Made by a program: the position numbers and the translations under genes
The notes under the pieces: generated by a model
Told to the model about the DNA's origin: nothing
The model's input: the letters and a program-made list of their open reading frames with translations, nothing else
Database searches by the model: none
In this document: one piece after another, positions 22,499-32,841 of the stretch
Numbering within the stretch: the first letter of the stretch is position 1
Layout: every line of letters begins with the position of its first letter
Assembly: GCA_019671005.1 (NCBI GenBank)
Contig: CM033747.1
Span: forward strand, 28,237,188-28,301,187
Length of the DNA: 64,000 nt
Source: Hibiscus mutabilis
Lineage: Eukaryota; Streptophyta; Magnoliopsida; Malvales; Malvaceae
Direction: 5' to 3'

Positions 22499-23925
22499 TT
22501 ATGTTATCATATGGTTCACTGGTGACGTACTCTGGCAACCTCTGCTTGCTGGAATCTCATACTGACAGTGCTCCTCGATCCCACGATCAACCTGCGAACA
22601 AAAATAACGATTACGAGTGTTGAGCTTACAAAGCTCAGTGGTACACATCTACTCTACTATACTTCATGCTAATCATAAACATATGTATGCAAACTAGTAC
22701 GAGCAATAAGGATAGATAATTAAACGCGTGGCGCTACCACCAGTCACCTAAACACATGCTTAAAATCATGCAAGCTGCCACACATGGCACACTAGGCCCA
22801 ACCATGCCTGGGGTCTACCAACGCCGCCAGACTAAACAAACGAGGGGTTACCCGGTTCGCCCATCGGGTACCGCTGAAGAAGAGCTTAGAATGGCCATCG
22901 AGATTTTTCAAAGAGCTCGGTATCTCTCGTCGAGTAGCCTGGAATGCCCATCGATCGAATCGGAATGCCCATCAAACCATTTTTTCAATAAACAATATGC
23001 TCGGAATGCCCATCGAGCAGCTCAGAATGTCCATCGAGCTAAATGTGTTGCAACACTAAGCTGGGTATCCGGATCCGAGTGACTCAACCACACAAGTGCC
23101 TTACCCAACACATAAACATACACAACCCACCAATGGGCCCTATTAGTGTCCCTACCTGACACATGACCATATATGATTCACCAAGGATCCATACAAGTGT
23201 CCTACCTGGCACACAACATCATATGACACCAATGTTTCGGAACACAACACCTCTTCGGAGGTAAACTATTAGGAACGTTATTTCGCTCATTATTTACACT
23301 AGGGTTCAATGTTTCTATTCCACCCGCAACCTCTGACACCAATGTCAATCTATTACGAGCCGACATCGACTTTCCTTTACTTTGGTCAACTAAGATGGAA
23401 CTCGGCACTATGTATTACTCAAAATTGGCCCCAACCAAAAAAATCCGACTGGACGGTCATATGACTCCAAAGTTTATACCACTGGATTCCAGCTGTCATA
23501 CAGAAACCTCAAAACTCGCCCATTGATTTTAAGGCCATCCACCTCAGAAACTGATAGCAGTCCTTTGTCGTTACCCATTAGCCATCCACATTCGATACAC
23601 AATCTCTAAAATTCTTGTCTTTAACAGTACAACCATAATCTCAACTAATATTCTATAACAGAGAATTCATCACCAAAGATGTATATACCGAAGCCATATC
23701 ATAACCCGACGGTATCTTAACAAACTCATCCCTTGAACATATCATAGAAGGAATCTAATTCAAAAAGCGAGACTCTAATAAGGCAATAATACGACAAAAT
23801 CATCCACCACTCCGTATGATTAGGTTATCAAGAGGTTTGACGACAGTTACAACCCCAATGATACGATTCTTCCCACGGTGGCTCCTCGAATGAGACTCTA
23901 ACTCTATTAATAACCTTTACTAACA
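22499..23925 (-). mobile_element. Second gypsy LTR plus internal remnant, internally deleted copy
   Basis: Matches 27425-28193 and then jumps to 30133-30825, so about 1.9 kb present near copy 4 is missing here. The same join to the PLA1 flank is present in both places, so the insertion predates this duplication. No coding domain recognised; a 68-codon open frame on the minus strand (23408-23202) has no motif I can name. Confidence 0.75.
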
Positions 23926-24314
23926 AACTTGGCTAGGCTTGAATTTAATATTCTGTTCAATAGTTTTAAGCATCGTATGTAGCTCATAAATTGATTTGTC
24001 CATCTTATTCATGTTATAGTTCATAACAAATTGACAATAACTTTCAGGTAATAAATTTAAGATCAAATCAGTTGCCAACTCTTGGCTCAACAAACATTCA
24101 AGTCTCTCAAGGTGCTCAATATGACCTTTTATTTTTAGCACATGAGTGCTAACAGAGGCACCTTCAGCCATTTTATAAGAATGCTATACCTTGTAGTCTC
24201 ATACCTTTCTTGTCTTGCTTACTGTCGGAACATTCCCTTAAGCTCATGAATTATATCATAAGCTGCCATATTTTCTAGATCCTTCTGAAGTTTAGAACTC
24301 ATGGTAGCTAGCAT
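23926..24314 (-). pseudogene. Copia-type gag fragment
   Basis: The minus-strand frame 24171-23920 has HVLKIKGHIEHLERL, ELATDLILNLLPESYCQFV and NMNKMDKSIYELHTMLKTIE, the usual Ty1/copia gag (UBN2-like) pattern. The upstream minus-strand sequence to 24314 (LENMAAYDIIHELKGMF-like) extends it. It is cut by the gap on one side and by the gypsy fragment on the other. Confidence 0.75.
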
Positions 24315-24414
24315 NNNNNNNNNNNNNNNNNNNNNNNNNNNNNNNNNNNNNNNNNNNNNNNNNNNNNNNNNNNNNNNNNNNNNNNNNNNNNNNNNNNNNN
24401 NNNNNNNNNNNNNN
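24315..24414. other. Assembly gap (100 N)
   Basis: Exactly 100 N, the usual placeholder for a gap of unknown length. It lies between a copia fragment and the middle of duplication unit C, so the number and order of PLA1 units here are not certain. Confidence 0.98.
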
Positions 24415-24488
24415 TTTGACCAAAAATAATTTTAGACACCTAACTAAAAAATATAATTTAAATACTTATTTAACTGTAAAACCTTTAA

Positions 24489-25567
24489 ATAACTCAAAAA
24501 GGCAACGTCACTCATTGAAAAAGAAAAAAAGAAGAAGACAATCATTGAGAAAAAAAAAAAGAAGACAATCATTGGGAAATTACACATAAACTCGAGTTTC
24601 ACATTTCGATTCATCATCCAACAACATATCTACACCTCTTTGTTTAACAGCAAAAAAAATTATCCAAAATCCTCAAATGGAATAATCAAAACTGGATTCA
24701 ATTAAACTCTACACTTAAATTGCATCATATTTCGTGAAATTTCATCCATAAACCTTAAAGCATCAGGAGCATGAATTTAACTTATAAAAATATAGTATAA
24801 AAACTAAAATTTAAAATTATAAAAGAAACTAGCATATTTAAACAATAAACAAAACACGTATTATACCTTGGGAAGCCAAAAAAACACATATCAAAATATT
24901 AAAAAAAAGGAGGATCTCAATCACTACATCCAAAGTAACTTTTAGAATAATTTTTTAAGATATCCATTAGAGCGAGCTTAATGATTAATTTTTTACTTTA
25001 TGTTGGTCTATTCGTTGTAAGGGACGGAGCCATGTTATGCATGGGAGGGGCTCTTGCCCCTTCCAATTTTTTAGTATAATTACATTTGAGGTCTCTATTA
25101 GTTTAAGTAGTAGTAAAATAAAATTTTTGCTCCTCTCGATTTTTAGATTTAAATGCTTAATAGACTTTTGTCTCTCTCAATGTTTGATCCTAGCTCTGTC
25201 CCTGTACATGGTATATATTGGTCACAAGTTTTAAAATTTTCCATGTCGAAGACAAAGATCGAATCTTCAATCACTTATTAAAGTAGAAAAGATCCTTATT
25301 ATATTATCTAGGCTTAAATGAAAGATCCACCCCTAAATTATATCTCTTGTTTGCTTTTAGCCCCTCTCAATTAATAAAATAAATGAATGAATAAAATGCA
25401 TTGCAACATGTTTTTCTAATGTTCCATGCTCAATGAATAAGATTACAATGCATCAGCAAATACAAACGCAGAAAGATAAGATCGTTTAAATAAATAATGT
25501 GACCATAATAATACCAGGAACTCCATGTTTTAATTTTTTAATCAGGGGAGAGACCGAGAGAGAGTTT
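24489..25567. other. Upstream region of the intact PLA1 gene
   Basis: Minisatellite, AT-rich DNA and the small TIR element at 25020-25203. Shares with unit A a short insertion close to the promoter (about 25486-25498) that unit B lacks. Confidence 0.6.
25020..25203. mobile_element. Small TIR element, unit C
   Basis: Same element as 12102-12285, with ends AGGGACGGAGC and GCTCTGTCCCT. Lies about 440 bp upstream of the intact PLA1 gene. Confidence 0.55.
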
Positions 25568-25575
25568 TATATAAA
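25568..25575 (+). promoter_or_regulatory. TATA box of intact PLA1 gene
   Basis: TATATAAA, 72 nt upstream of the ATG at 25647, with a GAGAGAG tract just before it. The spacing gives a leader of roughly 40 nt. Confidence 0.7.
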
Positions 25576-25646
25576 GCAACCCAACTTAAGCTACGAATCA
25601 CACTTGTACAAACAAGAACAAAATCTATTAGCAAAAACTCAAAGTG

Positions 25647-26935
25647 ATGGCTATCTCCACCATTGCATCTCGTTGGAGGGAACTGAGTGGCGACAAAAAC
25701 TGGGAGGGTCTCCTCCAGCACCCTCTGGATCCCGATTTCCGACACTATGTCATTCACTACGGCGAAAGAACTATGGCCGTCGGAGACCTCCTCAACAATG
25801 ACAACCAATCCAGTGGCTACCTCCACAGTCTGTACCCAGAAGACCAGTTTTTCTCAGGCGCTGCTCTTCAGAACAACAACATTTTCAAGTACGTCGTCAC
25901 ACACTTCATAGATATTGCCAACAATGCTGATCAGTCGGCATGGATCGGCTATGTGGCGGTTAGTACGGATGATGGAAAAGTTGGTGTTGGAAGGAGAGAT
26001 ATATTGGTTGCTTGGAGAGGAACGGCAACCGATGCCGAGTGGTTGAGTAATATCAACTTCATTCAAACATCGCCGTCGGAACTATTTGGTACCGATAACA
26101 GCGCTAAAGTTCACTCCGGCTTCCTCTCTCTTTACACCGGAACCAACTCCAAAACCCCTATGAGTGCTCGGCAGCAGGTAAATAAAATCTCCAATCCTTA
26201 TACTTGATTGATTTGCAGTTCTTTATAACTATATACGTTTTAAGAAATTACAATCAATCTTTCTTTCTTTAGGTTTTGAAAGCAGTACGGGAACTGGTGG
26301 ACAAGTTCAAAGGCGAGGAGATAAGTATAACTGTAGCGGGCTATAGTTTAGGGGCAGCCCTGGCCACGCTGAACGCAATGGACATCGTCGCCAATGGTTA
26401 TAACAAGCCCACGGGCTGTTCAACTTCAACATCGTCCGCCGGTTGCATGGTGACGGCGTTTGCGTACGCGAGTCCACGTGTTGGGAACGATGGTTTGAAG
26501 CAACTGTTCAATACATTCCAAGATCGTCTTCATCTGCTGCGGGTCACAAATGCTAACGATGTTGTTCCTTTGCTTCCGTTTGGAATACTCATATTTCCTT
26601 ACACCCATTTGGGACAAGAGCTGAAAATCGATAGCAGTAAGTCGGGGTACTTGAAGTCGGAGGTGAAACAACCGCCACCGTCGGAAGTTTCAGACACCGA
26701 ACGAGGTGGTACTATAGACTTGTCGGCTCATAATTTGGATCTTCATCTGCATGCAATTGCTTTGGACCAAACTGGATTTGGTTTGGAAGTTGATCATGAT
26801 GTTGCACTTGTAAACAAACATTTAGATGGCCTGAAAGACGAGTTCAAGATACCTCCAAAATGGTGGGACAATGGGAATCACAGCAATATGGTTCAAATGG
26901 ACAACGGCCACTGGAAGTTTGTTCAGAGTGCTTAA
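25647..26935 (+). CDS. Class II phospholipase A1 (DAD1-like acylhydrolase), intact copy 4
   Basis: Exon 1 25647-26177, intron 26178-26272 (GT-AG, 95 bp), exon 2 26273-26935; 397 aa, the normal family size. The ATG is chosen because MAISTIASRWRELSG matches the family start and the codon before it is GTG. Known role of the family: hydrolysis of the sn-1 ester of glycerolipids, releasing free fatty acid. Visible motifs: WIGYVAVS and DILVAWRGTA at about residues 105-135; the nucleophile box GYSLGAALATL at about 200, with Tyr where the usual box has His; FAYASPRVG; the probable catalytic Asp in NANDVVPLLP; the probable catalytic His in LDLHLHAIAL; and the C-terminal VNKHLDGLKDEF block. No transit or signal peptide is evident, so the cytosol is likely. 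It is the only one of four PLA1 copies here with an unbroken frame. Confidence 0.92.
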
Positions 26936-27424
26936 TTACTACACACACGTTGAGTTGGCTTGGCTAAGGAACAACACTATAAAAGTAATAAATAAAGAAT
27001 ATATAAGATGTTTCTCAAAGCCAAAGCTCGAAAGGGCTTTGTGTTGTCTGTTTGAGAGCTCTATATATCTCAACTACTCCAACGATGTTATTGGGTTTGT
27101 CTTGTCTTAATGAATAAATCCTCTATGGGTTGTCTAATATCCTTTTATTGCTTGTGTATTGTAATAATGAATAAAGAATACATCTTTATCTACGTGTTTC
27201 TTTTTATGAGGATTGGTGCTTATCTTTCTTTAAACACGTTATGATTAAATTTTAAAATTGAATTCATTTCTACATGATGTTATCATATGGTTCACTGATG
27301 GTACATAAATAAAAGAATATCTTTATTTGAACAATACAATTTTCAATTATTTATGTTTATAATATTTTAAAGGTTAAATTGATAAAAAAAATTAAAATAT
27401 AGATTGAAAAAGTGATTTTACCTT
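26936..27424. other. 3' flank of intact PLA1
   Basis: AATAAA-like signals at about 26988, 27109 and 27171. Nearly identical to the flank of copy 1, up to the switch into LTR sequence at about 27425. Confidence 0.65.
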
Positions 27425-29889
27425 TTTTTTATGTTATCATATGGTTCACTGGTGACGTACTCTGGCAACCTCTGCTTGCTGGAATCTCATACTGACAGTG
27501 CTCCTCGATCCCACGATCAACTTACGCACAGAAATAACGATTACGAGTGCTGAGCTTACAAAGCTCAGTGGTACACATCTACTAAACTATACTTCATGCT
27601 AATCATAAACATATGTATGCAAACTAGTACGAGTAATAAGGATAGATAATTAAACGCGTAGCGCTACCACTAGTCACCTAAACACATGCTTAAAATCATG
27701 CAAGCTGCCACATATGGCACACTAGGCCCAACCATGCTTGGGGTCTACCAACGCCGCCAGACTAAACAAACGAGGGGTTACCCGGTTCGCCCATCGGGTA
27801 CCGCTGAAGAAGAGCTCAGAATGGCTATCGAGATTTTTCAAAGAGCTCGGTATCTCTCGTCGAGTAGCCTGGAATGCCCATCAAGCTAATTCTTCTAATA
27901 AGCTCGGAATGCCCATCGATCGAATCAGAATGCCCATCGAACCATTTCTTCAATAAACAATATGCTCGGAATGCCCATCGAGCAGCTCAGAATGTCCATC
28001 GAGCTAAATGTGTTGCAACACTAAGCTGGGTATCCGGATCCGAGTGACTCAACCACACAAGTGCCTTACCCAACACATAAACATACACAACCCACCAATG
28101 GGCCCTATTAATGTCCCTACCTGACACATGACCATATATGATTCACCAAGGATCCATACAAGTGTCCTACCTGGCACACAACATCATATGACCCATCACG
28201 GTCCCTATTGTTGCTATTACAACAAATCAAGCATTACCGAGTTTTTACATTTTATGGAAGAGTATACAATTCATTCTCATCTATTATTTCAATCAATCCA
28301 CATTATCTCATTTATTATGGTAATAACCACTTCGTAAATCATATTCGTTAATTTACATCTTAAACTGGCCTTTAAACCAGTTAGTGTTGATTACCGATTT
28401 TATAAGCAATTTATCGAGTATTTGCCGGTATTAGTCCATTAAGCTTGTTGGCATCAATATTAATTGCGGGGCCCTATTCTACCCCTAAAGCTTATGGAAG
28501 TCATTAGAGTTTGTTGTTAGCGCATTTAAACCATTTTATATTAATCACCAATTTTTAAGCATTTAGATCGAATATTTATCGGTATTATCTTTAAGCATAA
28601 TTTCTATCGAACAAGTCAAATCATTCAGACCAGCATACATAACACCACCATTTATAAATATAACAACCAATCATCAATTCTCTATACAAATATTCGAACA
28701 ACCCTATACAGTCTCTAAAGCTCATACGAATCTTAATATACTCCCAAGCTCAGCATGCATTTTATTAATACCAAGTCTCCTAATACTGGTGTCAACACGC
28801 CTTAATTATCATCAACCTATTTTGCAGTCACTACCATGCAAAGCAATTACATTTATGATGCTCATGAAGCATTTTAGAGTTCGATGTGTACTAACTTTAA
28901 GTGAAATATCGCTAATTCCTCATTCGAGCTTCTCGGCTACTCTGCTCGTCCTGATATTTAATTCAAAATATTCCTTGAATAAATACAAATACAACTTGTA
29001 TTAATTTCTCATACTCACTAAGCAATTCACGAGTTCAAATGCTCAAAAATAGCTTATTAGGTTTGAATTTGGCGAAACAAATTGCGCCATTGGATTCGAA
29101 ACATCGAGAAATCCCCGGGTAGGGTACTCCAAAAAAGTCAATGGGCGATCAACGAGTCAAAGGGACGGTCAAAGTCTTTGGCGATCCGATGCGGCGCAGA
29201 TGCAGGATAGACTGCATGCACCCGCGAGCAAGGATCCAGTGCGGTAGGGTGCACTGGAAAGCATTGTGCACCTACCCTGCCTGCCAGCCCACGCCTAAGC
29301 GCAGGCGGCGGCGCGTGGGGTAGCTTTTGGTGGTCGGCCGGCGACAGCGAGCTCTAGACCGACTATTCTCTAGCTGGTGGATTCAGTGGTAGCCTCCGTT
29401 CGCAGTGTTGAGCATTGCTTCATGCCGTTCTAGATTTTTCGAGCACCATTTTCTCTCACCCCGGTAAATAGCGGTGGCAATGGCGACCATCGACGGGTGC
29501 ATCTCAACGAGGCGCTTTTGATGGTTTCGCCGGTGTCGTCAACGGTGACGTGGTTGGCAACAAAAATCCCTTTGAGCGTTTTCTTTCTCTAAAACCCAAT
29601 ATTTTCTCTCTCCCCTCTTTAATATTTCCCCATCTTTTTCTCTTTCTTCCCTACCACCAGCCAACTTAATTCAAAATATCCCAAAAAAAGGGTAAAATCA
29701 ATTTATAAATCCTCATCTTGCTCATTGTTTTTACTTTTGACTCTCATTTTTATTTCTCTTTCACTTTAGTCCTTAAATCCCTTAAATTAAACTTTTAAAC
29801 TCTAATTTCTTCCAATTTAATCCTCAATATTCAAATACTCGAACCCGGATTGCAACCTGAATTAATAGCCCTAAAATTGGGTCATTACA
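27425..29889 (-). repeat. LTR of second gypsy element (3' LTR on the minus strand)
   Basis: The inner end is fixed by the minus-strand reading AAGGAGTGGAGAGT (purine tract, 29905-29890 region) followed by TGTAATGACCC at 29889. The outer end near 27425-27450 is uncertain. About 2.4 kb, not coding. 27785-28015 holds a tandem array of CTCGGAATGCCCATCGAG-like units. 29140-29370 is unusually GC-rich for this window. No matching second LTR with the same orientation lies in the window apart from the deleted copy at 22499-23925. Confidence 0.72.
27785..28015. repeat. GGAATGCCCATCGA tandem repeat in LTR
   Basis: Six to seven imperfect units of about 20-45 bp sharing GAATGCCCATCGA. The copy at 22860-23045 has fewer units. 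Confidence 0.7.
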
Positions 29890-30830
29890 ACTCTCCACTC
29901 CTTTAAGAAATTTCGTCCCCAAAATTTGTATCCACCAACCAGGAGATAATGTTAAACTATGACAACTCTCTCAAGTCCTCAGTATTTCCCGTTGCGCTAC
30001 ACTGATCTCCCACAACACATATCTATACGGCTTTGTCCCATAAAGGTACAAACACATTCTCAACTGATCTCTTCTTGCAATCTATTCTACCATTATCTCG
30101 ATTCAAAATATCTTAACTCAACCTTTACTTGTATTCGGAACACAACACCTCCTCGAAGGTAAACTATTAGGAACGTTATTTCGCTCATTATTTACACTAG
30201 GGTTCAATGTTTCTATTCCACCCGCAACCTCTGACACCAATGTCAATCTATTACGAGCCGACATCGACTTTCCCTTACTTTGGTCAACTAAGATGGAACT
30301 CGGCACCATGCATTACTCAAAATCGGCCCCAACCAAAAAAATCTGACTGGACGGTCATATGACTCCAAAGTTTATACCACTGGATTCCAACTGTCATACA
30401 TAAACCTCAAAACTCGCCCATTGATTTTAAGGCCATCCACCTTAGAAACTGATAGCAGTCCTTTGTCGTTACCCATTAGCCATCCACATTCGATACACAA
30501 TCTCTGAAATTCTTGTCTTTAACAGTACAACCATAATCTCAACTAATATTCTATAACAGAGAATTCATCACCAAAGATGTATATACCGAAGCCATATCAT
30601 AACCCGACGGTATCTTAACAAACTCATCCCTTGAACATATCATAGAAGGAATCTAATTCAAAAAGCGAGACTCCCATAAGGCAATAATACGACAAAATCA
30701 TCCACCACTCCGTATGATTAGGTTATCAAGAGGTTTGACGATAGTTACAACCCCAATGATACGATTCTTCCCACGGTGACTCCTCGAATGAGACTCTAAC
30801 TCTATTAATAACCTTTACTAGCATACTTGT
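29890..30830 (-). mobile_element. Internal remnant of second gypsy element
   Basis: Lies inside the LTR end (purine tract side). Short minus-strand frame 30309-30118 (SSILVDQSKGKSMSARNRL...) is also present at 23408-23202; I do not recognise it. No RT, integrase or protease motif remains. The rest matches 23250-23925. Confidence 0.55.
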
Positions 30831-31579
30831 GTTGATCGGTACAAAACCTTTAAAAAAATAAAAAAAACATCTTAATCTGCCTCATTTTTTACCAAGATCT
30901 TGTCCTGATTACTCGTATCAGTAGTCATTACCGCTCATGTTAACTCGGTTTATGCGATGGAGCCTCATACCCCGAACTATGTCGCGTTTGGAACATGCTA
31001 TATGTGCACTCACTAAGACTTGTCCTCACATGAATTCCACCAAGACCTGAACCTTGTATCGATAGACAAAAGTGTACACAGTGCAGGTATCGTACAACCT
31101 GAACTATCTCATCCCAGGCAGCTCAACCACTCGGATCTTGTTCTCACCAAAGATGCACGAGTACGGACATTTGCGTCGCCCACATCATGTGGGTGCGCCC
31201 CAACACAAATAGATTCAACGAGCTTTGATCCGCACCCCTTACGCCTGCGCACGAGGCATAATTTCTATTCAAGTCATTTAATGACAACCAAGAGGGTAAG
31301 TGTATATAAACACTTCCCATGCTATTTATCCTACCAATGTGGGATAAAGGGGGTTTTACTTTCCTACCAATGTGGGATAAATGGGGTTTTACTTTCTTAC
31401 TCAATACACAACTACCATACTTTGTGCATCAATTTCTCATTCATCTCTCAACCAATTTGAGCATATGAGATACCGTTGTAAAGGTCTCATGGAGTAGAAT
31501 AAGAATCATTATTCGAAAATCCACCTTTACCCTTTCGTAATATGGCTCAAAGTTACCATTTCCTCACATTTTTTCCAAC
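30831..31579. other. Unassigned repeat-like DNA
   Basis: No gene recognised. Holds a direct tandem copy of a 41-bp block (about 31328-31400, CTACCAATGTGGGATAAA...). Open frames here overlap on both strands and show no family motif. Confidence 0.5.
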
Positions 31580-31700
31580 AAAATACTCTGTGTGTTGTAT
31601 AATATCCTTATTGCTTGTGTAATGTAATAATGAATAGAGAATATATCTTTATCTCATGGTGTTTCTTTTATGAGATTGGTGTTTAACTTTCTTTAAAGCT
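31580..31700 (+). pseudogene. Diverged relic of PLA1 3' flank
   Basis: Aligns with 5580-5695 (TAATATCC, TTATTGCTTGTGTA, GTAATAATGAATA, CATCTTTATCT, TTTCTTTTATGAG, TTTCTTTAAA in order) with many small differences. No PLA1 coding sequence is left upstream. It marks a fifth, older PLA1 copy. Confidence 0.7.
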
Positions 31701-31714
31701 TCTCGGGCCAGGAG

Positions 31715-31890
31715 TGTAAATAAGAAACATGTAGTGACTTTTTCGAGTTTGATTTGGTCAATAATTAGTTTAAATAAATTCGATTTGAACTGAAACTTAG
31801 TTCGAATTGTTAACAAGTCGAAACAAGAAACTTGATATCCTAGTTAAAAATCTCGCGAGTAACTTAAAAAAATAATATATTAAAATTTTA
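31715..31890. repeat. Degenerate TTCGAGCTCGA-type interspersed repeat
   Basis: Same kind of sequence as 40500-40700 and 51885-52365, including CTCGCGAG followed by TACTTAAAAATATAATATATT-like DNA. Non-coding. Confidence 0.5.
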
Positions 31891-32112
31891 GAGTGGGTTT
31901 CATTTTTCCAGAAATTTTTTATGGCTCATAGATTTGTATTATAATATTTTTTAGATAAATTGACTTGTATTATATAAAAAAGAAGCAGAAAAACATGTTA
32001 CAGTATACATCTTAACAACTAAAACAAAGCATATGAACCTATACAAGGATGCCCTAATTGCTGCAAAACAGCCTATTCACAAAATCAATGCTATCAAAAC
32101 TCTTACCATTTA

Positions 32113-32398
32113 GGGGCGGATCTTGGTATAAATAGCTGAGGGGGACAAGTTAATTTTTTTTTCAAGTTTTAGGAGTCTAAACTAAATTTTTCAAAAACTT
32201 TGAGATTTAGTGAAAATTTTCCAATATTTTAAAAGGGACTTAATTAAAAATATTTAAAGAAATTAAAGCTTAATATGAATTTTAAAATTCTTGAGGGGGC
32301 CAAATTAAAAATTTATAAAAACATGAGGGGCTAAATGCAAATTGTTCAAAATTTTGGAGGGTCAGGCCCCCTCAGTTCCTCACCACCATCCGCCTCTG
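32113..32398. mobile_element. Small TIR-bounded repeat
   Basis: Bounded by AGGGGCGGATC and ATCCGCCTCT. Internal GAGGGG..CTAAATT.. motifs typical of short non-autonomous elements. No coding capacity. Confidence 0.45.
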
Positions 32399-32547
32399 TT
32401 ATCACTAATCTTAATACTTACAACCTCCCTGATTATATATTGTAATTCCTTAACAGTTCTACATTGCTTTTCAATGAATTGTATAGTTCCTTTCCTCTTC
32501 AATGATATATCCAAACATTCCAGGCAAACCCATTTCAGCTCCTGCTC

Positions 32548-32841
32548 CCATACAGCAATGCCCTGTGCAGATTGCACAATTCAAAGAGAGCCGTCCACAA
32601 CCTATTGGACAAAGAGCATTTGTGGCATCGGTGATGAATCTGTCACCCATATTCTTCGAGACTGCTCCCACACAAAGGATCTTTGGGCTGTTTTCGACCA
32701 TGTTCATCAGCTGCTTGATTTCCTTGATCTTCCTCTTGAGGAGTGGTTGCTCCAGAACCTTGGGGCAAGCTATCTTTTTCCCAGAATTGATATCCCATGG
32801 AAGATTATCTTCTCTTCTCTTATCTGGTAGATTTGGAAGAG
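32548..32841 (+). pseudogene. LINE fragment: zinc-binding reverse transcriptase tail
   Basis: The plus-strand frame has CADCTIQREP, CGIGDESVTHILRDC and HTKDLW, the zf-RVT Cys/His pattern found after the RT of plant L1-type LINEs. A CAG-to-TAG-like stop follows WKIIFSSLIW. The RT itself is absent. The rest of the same element resumes at 35741. Confidence 0.75.

Larger units (their letters stand above)
24415..27424. repeat. Tandem duplication unit C (left part lost in gap)
   Basis: After the run of N, sequence resumes inside the right terminal repeat of the second foldback element (matching about 2880 in unit A) and is collinear through PLA1 and its 3' flank until about 27424. Here it switches to retroelement LTR where unit A continues into other DNA. 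Upstream and coding sequence is closest to unit A: for example both carry a short insertion just before the promoter (near 3950 and 25486) that unit B lacks. Confidence 0.88.

Noticed and set aside
31020..31460. 146-codon plus-strand open frame
   Set aside because: Contains a direct 41-bp duplication and no recognisable domain; within repeat-like DNA.
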